A stretch of DNA of 64,000 nt from Embleya sp040605455 (GTDB lineage Bacteria; Actinomycetota; Actinomycetes; Streptomycetales; Streptomycetaceae): the NCBI RefSeq assembly GCF_040605455.1, contig NZ_JBEXCV010000004.1, positions 1 through 64,000 on the forward strand. The letters are read 5' to 3'. Both the position numbers and the translations under genes were made by a program. Positions 34,322 through 41,809 of this stretch are shown here, one piece after another (position 1 is the stretch's first letter; the number at the start of each line of letters is the position of its first letter). The notes under the pieces were generated by a model. It was not told the DNA's origin. It made no database searches and worked only from the letters and a program-made list of their open reading frames with translations.

Positions 34322-34353
34322 AGGCCCCCCGAGCAGCCACGCTCGGGGGGCCT
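34322..34353. terminator. strong terminator closing the translocase module
   Basis: Perfect 13-bp stem (34322-34334 with 34341-34353) with a 6-base loop, 78 bp after the translocase stop and before the phosphatase gene. Confidence 0.9.
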
Positions 34354-34457
34354 CGACGTACGCCCGGCGCACCGGCAAATACCCAAAACGCACCACTCCG
34401 TCCGCACTCGCGCGCCATGATGGGGGCCCGCACCCCCACGGAGGACGTGGACGCCCA

Positions 34458-36977
34458 GTGTTCGACCTCGCCAACTTCACCGTCAGCGACATGGTCGTGT
34501 GCAGTTCCGAACTGCGCCAGGTCACCGCCGACTCGGCCACCACCGAGGACGCCGCCCGCGCGATCGTGCAGCACCTGCGCAGCACCTTCCGCGACCCGCG
34601 CACCGGGGAGCCCCAACTCGTCCTCGTCCGCCTGTTCCAGACCATGCCCTGGCGCCACCTCACCCCCGACCTGGAACAGCGCGCGCTGCGCCGGCAACCC
34701 GACCTCGTCCCACACCCCGACCTGCGCTGCCTCACCCTGTTGGCCACCATCGGCGACCAGGCCGACTGGTGCGACCGCACCCGATCACGCCACCACCAGG
34801 TGGTCGCCTTCCCGAGTGCGAACGCGGTCCGCCGGGCGCCGATGATCAGCGCCATGCTGGACCAACTCGGGGTCACCGCCGAGGAGATCGTGGCCGGGCC
34901 GCTGCCCACCGACAACGATTGGGACCGCCACGACATCCACCACATCCCGGACGCGCTCGCCGACGACGCGGTGCCGGACAAGGAGTTCATCCGGGCGAGC
35001 GGCATAAAATCCGTGGTCGGCTACGCCGGCAAGCTCCCCGACGGCGAACTGTTCACGGTGCTGATGTTCACCCGCGTACACGTCGCGGCCAAGATCGCCG
35101 AACTCTTCCGCACCGTCGCCGTATCCACCCGATTGGCCCTGCTCCCGCTCAACACCGCGCCGCTGTTCGCCGGTGGCCCCTCCCAGCACACCCCCACCAC
35201 ACACGTGGCCGCCGCGCGCCTGGACGCCCTCGAACAACTCCTCGCCGCGCACGAGGGCACCACCGCGCAACAGGCCCTGGTCGCCGAGGACGCCCGCGAC
35301 CGGGTTCGCTCGCAGCAGGAGCAACTCGCCTACAAACAGCGCCGACTCGACCAGGAAACCCGCATCGTCGAGACCCTCTACAGCGTCGGCCAAAAGCTCA
35401 CCCGCGAACTCAACCTCGAACGCCTGGTCCAAGCCGCCACCGACGCCGCCACCTCGGTGATCGCCGCCGAACACGGCATCTTCCGCTACATCGACTACGA
35501 CACCGGCGGTGTCGCGGACACCCGGTACGCCGTCACCAGCCCGGATCCGACCCTGATCGACCGCCTGCCCCGGCCGCGACCCACCCTCGCCGCGCGCAGC
35601 CGACCGCAGACCACCACCGCGCCGCCGGTCACCGTGCGCCGGGGCGACCTCACCGATGACCCCGCCGCCGGCCGGCTGCTGCCCTATCGAATCAGCGCCG
35701 ACGGGCAACCACCCGTACGCAGCCTGCTGACCATCCCGGTGACCACCGCCACCGGCGAGGACCTGGGCGCGTTCTCCTTCTGCCACACCCGGGCCGACGT
35801 GTTCACCGAACGCGACGAACAACTCGCCCTGGGCATCGCCGCGCAGGCCGCCACCGCGATCGAGAACGCCCGGCTGTTCCGCAGCGTCCGCGACACCGCC
35901 GTCGAACTCCAGCGCAGTTTGCTCCCGCAGGTCCCGCCCGACCTGGACGAACTCAACATCGCCTTCCGCTACCTGCCCGGCGCCAAGGGCCAGCAGGTCG
36001 GCGGCGACTGGTTCGACGTGATCCCGCTGTCCGCCGGCCGGATCGCCCTGGTGGTCGGCGACGTGATGGGCCGAGGTCTCCAAGCCGCCGCCGTGATGGG
36101 CCAACTCCGCGCCGCGGTGCGGGCGTACGCGGTGATGGACCTGCCACCCGGACAGGTGATGCGCCACCTCAACCGCCTGGTCACCGGGCTCGGTGGCGAG
36201 GACCAGATCATCACCTGCGTCTACGCCGTCTACGATCCCGGCGACGCCACCATCCACTGGTCCAACGCCGGCCATCTGCCGCCCGCCCTGATCGGCGCCG
36301 ACGGCAAGGTCGAACTCCTGGAGGACGATCTCGGCGTCCCGCTCGGCCTGGACGGCACCACCTTCGACGACGCGGTGGTCGGCTTCGACACCGGCGACCA
36401 ACTCCTTCTGTACACGGACGGCCTGGTCGAGTCGCACGACGCCTCGCTCACCGACCGGCTTCAGGAACTGACCGAGCACATCGACAGCACCACCGGCGGC
36501 GCCTACAACGTCGCCGATGTCGCCGACCTGCTCACCAAGACCATGCTCACCGGCCAGGAGCCCGACGACGTGGCGCTGCTGCTGGTCCGCGCCCGGCACA
36601 GCGTCGAGCGCACCGCGGGTCTGGATCTGCCGCCCACGCCGCGCTCGGCCCGCGAGGCCCGCGACTTCGTCCGCGCCACGCTGGGCCGCTGGGAGTTGAC
36701 CGACCACAACGACACCACGTGCTCGGTGGTCACCGAGCTCGTCTCCAACGCGGCCGAGCACGCCCGCACGCCGATGGAACTGCGGCTGCGTCATCACCCC
36801 GGCCGGCTGATCGTCGAGGTGGTCGACCACGACGGCCGGCTGCCCAAGGAGATCGCCTCGCCCGGCCACGACGAGCGGCATCGGGGGCTGTGCATCGTGG
36901 CCGGCCTGACCACCGATTGGGGCGTGCGTCCCACGGACACCGGAAAGATCGTCTGGGCGGAGATCCGTGATCGTTGA
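34458..36977 (+). CDS. SpoIIE-type PP2C phosphatase with N-terminal sensor, GAF and anti-sigma-like ATPase domains
   Basis: This 839-residue cytoplasmic signalling protein has an N-terminal sensor-like region (about 1-230; FQTMPWRHLTPDLEQRAL, TLLATIGDQADWCDR, SVVGYAGKLPDGELF) of a type I know only as an unnamed domain of bacterial sensors. A coiled-coil linker (about 270-305) and a GAF domain (about 305-470) follow. The PP2C/SpoIIE domain has GGDWFDVIPL near 514, GDVMGRGLQAA near 533, LLYTDGLVES near 651 and PDDVALL near 702. A HATPase_c domain closes it (TELVSNAAEHA near 758, VDHDGRLPKE, HRGLCIVAGL). It should dephosphorylate an anti-sigma-factor antagonist and may bind a sigma factor or phosphorylate via its kinase-like end. 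The start is GTG 34458. Confidence 0.92.
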   Translation: MFDLANFTVSDMVVCSSELRQVTADSATTEDAARAIVQHLRSTFRDPRTGEPQLVLVRLFQTMPWRHLTPDLEQRALRRQPDLVPHPDLRCLTLLATIGDQADWCDRTRSRHHQVVAFPSANAVRRAPMISAMLDQLGVTAEEIVAGPLPTDNDWDRHDIHHIPDALADDAVPDKEFIRASGIKSVVGYAGKLPDGELFTVLMFTRVHVAAKIAELFRTVAVSTRLALLPLNTAPLFAGGPSQHTPTTHVAAARLDALEQLLAAHEGTTAQQALVAEDARDRVRSQQEQLAYKQRRLDQETRIVETLYSVGQKLTRELNLERLVQAATDAATSVIAAEHGIFRYIDYDTGGVADTRYAVTSPDPTLIDRLPRPRPTLAARSRPQTTTAPPVTVRRGDLTDDPAAGRLLPYRISADGQPPVRSLLTIPVTTATGEDLGAFSFCHTRADVFTERDEQLALGIAAQAATAIENARLFRSVRDTAVELQRSLLPQVPPDLDELNIAFRYLPGAKGQQVGGDWFDVIPLSAGRIALVVGDVMGRGLQAAAVMGQLRAAVRAYAVMDLPPGQVMRHLNRLVTGLGGEDQIITCVYAVYDPGDATIHWSNAGHLPPALIGADGKVELLEDDLGVPLGLDGTTFDDAVVGFDTGDQLLLYTDGLVESHDASLTDRLQELTEHIDSTTGGAYNVADVADLLTKTMLTGQEPDDVALLLVRARHSVERTAGLDLPPTPRSAREARDFVRATLGRWELTDHNDTTCSVVTELVSNAAEHARTPMELRLRHHPGRLIVEVVDHDGRLPKEIASPGHDERHRGLCIVAGLTTDWGVRPTDTGKIVWAEIRDR

Positions 36978-37182
36978 GGCCCGCCTCGCCCTCGGCCGTC
37001 CGGACCACCCGCCACACCCACCTCACCCACACCGGGCCGATCCGTGCCGGGTCGGCGAGGCGACCCGCCTTCGCTGTGCGTGGCGACGGGCGTACCGGGC
37101 AGGCTCACGTCATCGATTCCCGAGCCGATCAGGCGAGTTTTATGCCACTTTCTCCCACCGATGTAATGAATCATCCACTTTG

Positions 37183-37194
37183 GGGTAGCTACCC
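37183..37194. promoter_or_regulatory. perfect 12-bp palindrome
   Basis: gggtagctaccc lies about 50 bp upstream of the SigR-type promoter of rbpA. It could be a transcription-factor site for a second promoter; function unknown. Confidence 0.35.
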
Positions 37195-37235
37195 ACCGTC
37201 ACGAACCCCGGCTCCTCCCCACCGACCCCTCGGTC

Positions 37236-37262
37236 GGGAATCTTCGGGGCCCGTCACGCGTT
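37236..37262 (+). promoter_or_regulatory. SigR-type promoter of rbpA
   Basis: GGGAAT (37236-37241), 18 bp, GTT (37260-37262) equals the consensus of the thiol-stress sigma factor SigR. In Streptomyces coelicolor rbpA is a known SigR target, so site and gene agree. The transcript would have a leader of about 55 bp. Confidence 0.85.
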
Positions 37263-37324
37263 CTGCAGACGGACGAGACAGCAAGACCTGTCGATGTGGG
37301 TAGACAAGCCAGGAGGCACGATTC

Positions 37325-37699
37325 ATGAGTGAGCGAGCTCTCCGCGGCACACGCCTTGGCGCCACCAGCTACGAGACCGATCGCGGTATCGATCTGGCGC
37401 CGCGTCGCACCGTGGAATACGACTGCCCCAGGGGGCACCGCTTCGAGATGCCGTTCTCCGTCGAGGCGGAGATCCCCTCGACGTGGGAGTGCCGCAGCTG
37501 CGGCGCGGTCGCGCAGTTGGTGGACGGCGCGCCGCCGGAGGAGAAGAAGAACAAGGCCACGCGCACACACTGGGACATGCTCATGGAGCGGCGTACCCGG
37601 GAAGAGCTGGAAGAGGTGCTCGCCGAGCGCCTCGCTGTACTGCGGTCGGGTGGGATCAACCTCCACCACGATCCGCGCGACAACCGCAAGAGCGCCTGA
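37325..37699 (+). CDS. rbpA: RNA polymerase-binding protein RbpA
   Basis: This 124-residue protein begins MSERALRGTRLGATSYETD, the usual RbpA N-terminal tail. The core domain has the zinc-type pattern YDCPRGHRFEMPFS and WECRSCGAVA. A basic linker and the sigma-interaction helix RTREELEEVLAERLAVLRSG follow. RbpA binds the principal sigma factor and the RNA polymerase beta subunit and stabilises open complexes in actinobacteria. AGGAGG lies just before ATG 37325 and a SigR promoter upstream. The zinc ligands here read C, H, C and C. A large terminator follows. Confidence 0.97.
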   Translation: MSERALRGTRLGATSYETDRGIDLAPRRTVEYDCPRGHRFEMPFSVEAEIPSTWECRSCGAVAQLVDGAPPEEKKNKATRTHWDMLMERRTREELEEVLAERLAVLRSGGINLHHDPRDNRKSA

Positions 37700-37757
37700 G
37701 CGAGCACCGCGCGAGCCCGCTCCGGGCGCGTGCGGATCCCGTCGACAGGTGGCACCG

Positions 37758-37802
37758 ACGCCCGGGGCGCCGACGATCTCACGATCGTGGCGCCCCGGGC
37801 GT
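37758..37802. terminator. bidirectional terminator between rbpA and fxsA
   Basis: Stem of 14 bp (37758-37771 with 37789-37802), extended by a further 6 bp after a one-base bulge, with a TCAC loop. It lies between two convergent genes. Confidence 0.92.
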
Positions 37803-37839
37803 TGTGCCGTCTCCGGTCGTGCGGTCCGACCAGCCGCCC

Positions 37840-38403
37840 TCAGGGCAGCTCGCGCGGCGGCTGCGGCGGGTCGTCGTCACGGCGCACGTCCTGCGGGTCG
37901 ATCACTTCGCCGCGCACGATCTTGCCGTCCGGGCGGTGGATTCGCGCCTCCTGCACCACGCCGGAGAACCGCGGGCTGTTCGCCACCTTCGCGGCCACCA
38001 CCGTGCCGATCAGTCGCCGAATCAGCGGCCGGGTGAACGGCAGCACGCACAGCAGGCCCAGCACGTCGGTGATGAACCCGGGGATGATCAGCAGGATGCC
38101 GCCCAGGATGACCACGCCCGCGTCGGCGGCGGCATTGGTCACCTCCTTGCCCTGGGCCGCGAGCGCGGTCGGGTCGCTCTGGCCCTCGCGCTGCGCCTGT
38201 TCGCCGAGCGCGCGCAGCCGGGTCAGCACCCGACGGCCCTCGTAGCGGATCACCAGCGCACCCAGCGCGACACCGGCCAGGATCAGCAGGAAGGTCCGGC
38301 CCGCCCCGATGGCGACGCCGACCCGGCTGATCACGTAGATCTCGGCCAGCGGCAGCGCGATGATCGGCAGGAGCTTGGCCGCTCGGCGCAGCGGGGTGCT
38401 CAC
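37840..38403 (-). CDS. fxsA: FxsA-family membrane protein
   Basis: This 187-residue protein fits the FxsA pattern. It has a first helix LLPIIALPLAEIYVISRVGVAIG split by a polar turn, a second around FLLILAGVALGALVIRYEG, and GVVILGGILLIIPGFITDVLGLL (hairpin of helices 3 and 4). A basic, then acidic, C-terminal tail of about 60 residues follows. E. coli FxsA counteracts F exclusion of phage T7; its normal job is unknown. GTG 38403 lies 4 bp after the end of ppm, so it is the last gene of a lnt-ppm-fxsA operon. Confidence 0.85.
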   Translation of the reverse strand: MSTPLRRAAKLLPIIALPLAEIYVISRVGVAIGAGRTFLLILAGVALGALVIRYEGRRVLTRLRALGEQAQREGQSDPTALAAQGKEVTNAAADAGVVILGGILLIIPGFITDVLGLLCVLPFTRPLIRRLIGTVVAAKVANSPRFSGVVQEARIHRPDGKIVRGEVIDPQDVRRDDDPPQPPRELP

Positions 38404-38407
38404 GGAA

Positions 38408-39277
38408 TCACGTCCTCGGCGGGGTGGAGCCGGTGCTGTCGGAGCCCTCGCCACCGGGGCCGTCGGTGCTCCCCGGCCCGCCGGAGACCTCGGGGTGGGC
38501 GGCGGCGGTCTCGGGGGTGCTCTCGTTCGGATACTTGCCGACCCGGCGGCCGACGCCCCATGCGGTGACCCGCCACAGTGCCTCGGCGACGATCGAGTTG
38601 CTCATCTTGCTGTTGCCGCGCTCGCGTTCGATGAAGGTGATCGGCACCTCCAGGACCCGGTAGCCCTTGCGGATCGCCCGCCAGGCCAGGTCCACCTGGA
38701 AGCAGTAGCCCTGTGAGGCGACCTCGTCCAGGCCGATGCCGAGCAGGGTGTCCTTGCGGAAGGCCCGGAAGCCTCCGGTGACGTCGTGGATGTCGACGCC
38801 GAGCATCAGCCGCGAGTAGGTGCTGCCGCCCTTGGAGATGAGCTTGCGGTGCCCGGGCCAGTTGACCGCGCCGCCGCCGGGGACCCAGCGCGAGCCGAGC
38901 ACCAGGTCCGCGTCGCGCACCGCTTCGAGCAGGCGCGGCAGTTGCTCGGGCTGGTGCGAGCCGTCGGCGTCCATCTCCACCAGGATGTCGTAGCCGCGGT
39001 CGATGCCCCAGCGGAAGCCCGCGATGTAGGCGGCGCCCAGGCCCTCCTTGCCGGCCCGGTGCATGACCTGGATGTGCGGGTCGTGCTCGGCGAGCGTGTC
39101 GGCGATGTCGCCGGTGCCGTCGGGGCTGTTGTCGTCGGCGATCAACACGTCGACATCGGGCACCGCGGCGCGCAGGCGCGCGACGATCGGCTCGATGTTC
39201 TCCGATTCGTTGTAGGTGGGGATGATGACGAGCACCTTGCCGAGATCGGCGAAGCTGGTCTGCTCGCTGTCGGTCAC
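38408..39277 (-). CDS. ppm1: polyprenol-monophosphomannose synthase
   Basis: This 289-residue family-2 glycosyltransferase has VLVIIPTYNESENI at the start, VLIADDNSPDGTGD, the DxD-type motif EMDADGSHQPEQLP and the acceptor loop VTGGFRAFRKD. Without C-terminal membrane segments it is of the soluble Dpm1 type. It transfers mannose from GDP-mannose to polyprenyl phosphate, the donor for protein O-mannosylation and lipoglycan synthesis. GTG 39277 overlaps the lnt stop by 4 bp (GTGA). In mycobacteria the two activities are fused or paired, so coupling with lnt here fits. A Gly/Ser-rich C-terminal tail of about 45 residues is extra. Confidence 0.93.
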   Translation of the reverse strand: MTDSEQTSFADLGKVLVIIPTYNESENIEPIVARLRAAVPDVDVLIADDNSPDGTGDIADTLAEHDPHIQVMHRAGKEGLGAAYIAGFRWGIDRGYDILVEMDADGSHQPEQLPRLLEAVRDADLVLGSRWVPGGGAVNWPGHRKLISKGGSTYSRLMLGVDIHDVTGGFRAFRKDTLLGIGLDEVASQGYCFQVDLAWRAIRKGYRVLEVPITFIERERGNSKMSNSIVAEALWRVTAWGVGRRVGKYPNESTPETAAAHPEVSGGPGSTDGPGGEGSDSTGSTPPRT

Positions 39278-41034
39278 ATCATCTCCTTGATGGCGTTGGC
39301 GTCGGCGCGGGTGTCGACGCCGGCGTCGGCGGGGGTCGGCGGGATGCCGGGGGTGGTGATCCAGGGCTTGCGGCGACGGCGGAGGATGCCGTACGCGCAG
39401 GCGAGAAGACCGACGATAGCCAGGATCCACTCGGGAGCCGAACCGAGTCGCGTGGCGAGCGTGTGGTCGTCGCGCAGCGGGACGTCCATGACCAGGGTGT
39501 CCGCGGTGAATTCGCGGGTTCGTTCGACCACTTTTCCATCCGGCATGACGATCGCGCTGATCCCGGAGGTGGCCGCGATCAGCACCGCGCGGCCGTGCTC
39601 GATCGCGCGCAGCCTGGACATCGCGAGTTGCTGCTCGGGCTGTCCGCTGCGGCCGTACGTGGCGTTGTTGGTCTGCACGACCAGGACTCGGCCGCCGTGC
39701 GTGACCGCTTCGCGGGTGACGTTGTCGTAGGCGATCTCGAAGCAGATCACGTCGCCGATCCGGGCCGGGCCCAGTTGCATGACGCCGACGGTCTTGCCGG
39801 GGTAGAAGTCGCGCGGGACGCGTTCGAGCCGGCTGATGAACTTGGTGAGCAGGTCGCGCATCGGGATGTATTCGCCGAACGGCACCGGGTGGCGCTTGGT
39901 GTACGAGGCGCCGGGGCCGGTGACCGGGTCCCACACGATGCCCTGATTCTGGATGTGTGTGGCGTCGGGTCCGGCGACCAGGACGCCGGTGAGCACGGGG
40001 ACGCCGATGTCCTTGACCGCGCCGTCGATGAGCGCGTACGCGTCGCGTTCCTCGAACGGGTTCAGGTCGGAGGAGTTCTCCGGCCAGATCACCAGTTCGG
40101 GCTTCTTGACCTTGCCGGCGCGCACGTCGGCGGCCAGCTTGTGGGTCTGCCGGACGTGGTTGTCCAGGACCGCGCGCCGTTGGCCGAGAAAGTCCAGGCC
40201 GGTGCGCGGGACGTTGCCCTGGATGACCGCGATGGTCGCGGTGTCGGGGCCGGCGGCGTCGCCGCCGGTGGGTATGGGAACCGCGTAGGCGCTCGCGGGA
40301 ACGGCGATCGCCAGGCCGATGGCGCCCAGGGCCAACGGAACGGCGCTGCGCGGCGTACGAGCGCTCTCGGGGGTCTCGGCGACCGATGCGTCACCCCGGC
40401 CCGCGTAGAGCCCGTACAGGCGCAGTGCGGCCCAGCCGAGCAGGGCGCCGGTGAGGGCGACGGCGAAGGTCACCCCGGGGGCGCCGGCGAGCGCTGCGAT
40501 CGGGGTGAACGGCGTCGCGGTGTTGGCGAACGCCAGTCGGCCCCACGGGAAGCCGCCGAACGGCACGCGGTCGCGCACCAGTTCCTCGGCGACCCACAGG
40601 CACGCGGTCCACAGCGGCCACAGTCGCAGGCGGCCGATCAGGGTGAGCGCGGCGGCCAGCGCGGCGATGTACAGCGCCTGCACCACCGACAGCACGATCC
40701 ACGCGTCCGGTCCCACCACGCGCAGCCACTTGAGCAGCCACAGCATGAACGGCAGGCCGAAGAGCAGGCCGTAGCCGAAGCCGGTGCGGGTGCGCTGCCC
40801 GTGCACCGCGATGCCGAGCGCGGTGACCGCGAGCACGCTCAGCGGCCAGATGTCGTAGGGCGGGAACGCGAGCGCGAGCAGCAGGCCGCTGACCAGTGCG
40901 GTGACCGGGCGGGCGGGGCGGCGGTAGATGCTCACGGCGGTGGCGCGCGTGCGGCGCAGACGCTGCTTGCGAGCGGGCGCCGGCGCCGTGGGCGCAATGC
41001 CCTCGGGCGCTGTGGTGCTGTCGAGCTGCGGCAC
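39274..41034 (-). CDS. lnt: apolipoprotein N-acyltransferase
   Basis: The 586-residue protein has an N-terminal basic tail and six to seven helices (about 45-250). A nitrilase-like extracytoplasmic domain (about 265-520) and a final helix with basic tail follow. The catalytic triad is visible: Glu in VIWPENSSD near 317, Lys in SYTKRHPVPFGEY near 380 and Cys in IGDVICFEIAYD near 429. It acylates the N-terminal cysteine of lipoproteins using phospholipid. Its stop overlaps the ppm start. The GTG start is preceded by a G-rich stretch. Confidence 0.94.
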   Translation of the reverse strand: MPQLDSTTAPEGIAPTAPAPARKQRLRRTRATAVSIYRRPARPVTALVSGLLLALAFPPYDIWPLSVLAVTALGIAVHGQRTRTGFGYGLLFGLPFMLWLLKWLRVVGPDAWIVLSVVQALYIAALAAALTLIGRLRLWPLWTACLWVAEELVRDRVPFGGFPWGRLAFANTATPFTPIAALAGAPGVTFAVALTGALLGWAALRLYGLYAGRGDASVAETPESARTPRSAVPLALGAIGLAIAVPASAYAVPIPTGGDAAGPDTATIAVIQGNVPRTGLDFLGQRRAVLDNHVRQTHKLAADVRAGKVKKPELVIWPENSSDLNPFEERDAYALIDGAVKDIGVPVLTGVLVAGPDATHIQNQGIVWDPVTGPGASYTKRHPVPFGEYIPMRDLLTKFISRLERVPRDFYPGKTVGVMQLGPARIGDVICFEIAYDNVTREAVTHGGRVLVVQTNNATYGRSGQPEQQLAMSRLRAIEHGRAVLIAATSGISAIVMPDGKVVERTREFTADTLVMDVPLRDDHTLATRLGSAPEWILAIVGLLACAYGILRRRRKPWITTPGIPPTPADAGVDTRADANAIKEMM

Positions 41035-41809
41035 CGTGGGGCCCCCTCGCTGGGTCGTTGCGGATCACTGCTGCCGCACGCGGCACGGAATTGCGCCGGT
41101 CGGGTGATGCAGTGACGTTACAACGTTCGAGGTGGGAGTTCGGTTTCGGCTCGGGCTCGGCGGTGGGGTGATGACGGCGGGAGCTCGGTCGCCCTTCGGG
41201 CCGGCCCCGGACCGGCTGGCTGTCGGTCGCGGTGGCCGTTGTCTACTGGGCGACCGGGCTCTGCCGCGGTCTCACCTTCCGGCACGGGGTGTGCTCGCGT
41301 CCGGCGGGGCGACCGCACGGGTGCCGCTCTGCCGTTCGTGGCCGCGTGGGGCGGCCTCCCGGGCGCGTGTCACGCCGGTTCCGGACCTGGCGCCCGGTGG
41401 TTGTGCCACCTGTGGCCCGGAGGCGTGCGCGTGCTCGGGGAGGGTGTTCTCCTGCCGGTCGTCCTACGGTGGACCGGGTCGAACGTACTGGGCGATGCGG
41501 GCGCGGTGTCAACATCGCACTGACCTGCACGAATACGGTATCGACGCAGGTCAGCGGCCGGGGTGGTGCGGCGCTGGTGTGGTGGTGTGCGCCCGCCGGG
41601 TGGCGCAATCGCTCCCCTAATGGGTCTCGTCGAGGCTTCCGTACCCTTGGCCGGGTCGCTCGCACGGCGATCGGGCCCGGAGCGGGCGGCGGCGATGTCG
41701 GCGTGTCGCGCGCGTTGCGGGCTTCCATGGTGTTGTACACGGATCGGGCCCACCGCGCGAGCGGGGACCCGGGGTGCGTTCACCCGTATCGGCCAGTCGG
41801 GCCACCGGT
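41035..41809. other. 775-bp spacer without a recognisable gene
   Basis: This is the longest gene-free stretch of the window. All long frames in it give Arg/Pro/Cys-rich sequence without structure. It contains one clear signal, the inverted repeat at 41520-41554. It separates the divergently distant lnt start from the 3' end of the MocR gene. Confidence 0.5.
41520..41554. promoter_or_regulatory. perfect 9-bp inverted repeat with 17-bp centre
   Basis: ctgacctgc (41520-41528) pairs with gcaggtcag (41546-41554). The AT-richer centre contains acggtat. It may be an operator or an RNA hairpin; nothing nearby shows which gene it serves. Confidence 0.4.

Larger units (their letters stand above)
36978..37324. 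other. 347-bp spacer upstream of rbpA
   Basis: No gene is seen. The spacer contains an AT-richer stretch around 37130-37195 with the 12-bp palindrome gggtagctaccc (37183-37194) and a SigR-type promoter at 37236-37262, followed by AGGAGG before rbpA. Confidence 0.6.

Noticed and set aside
28760..34353. A complete integrative conjugative element
   Set aside because: There is no integrase, excisionase, replication gene, Kor-type repressor, tRNA or direct-repeat att pair around the translocase module.
41132..41620. Plus-strand open frame in the long spacer after lnt
   Set aside because: Cys/Arg/Gly-rich product without a ribosome site, domain or suitable codon pattern.
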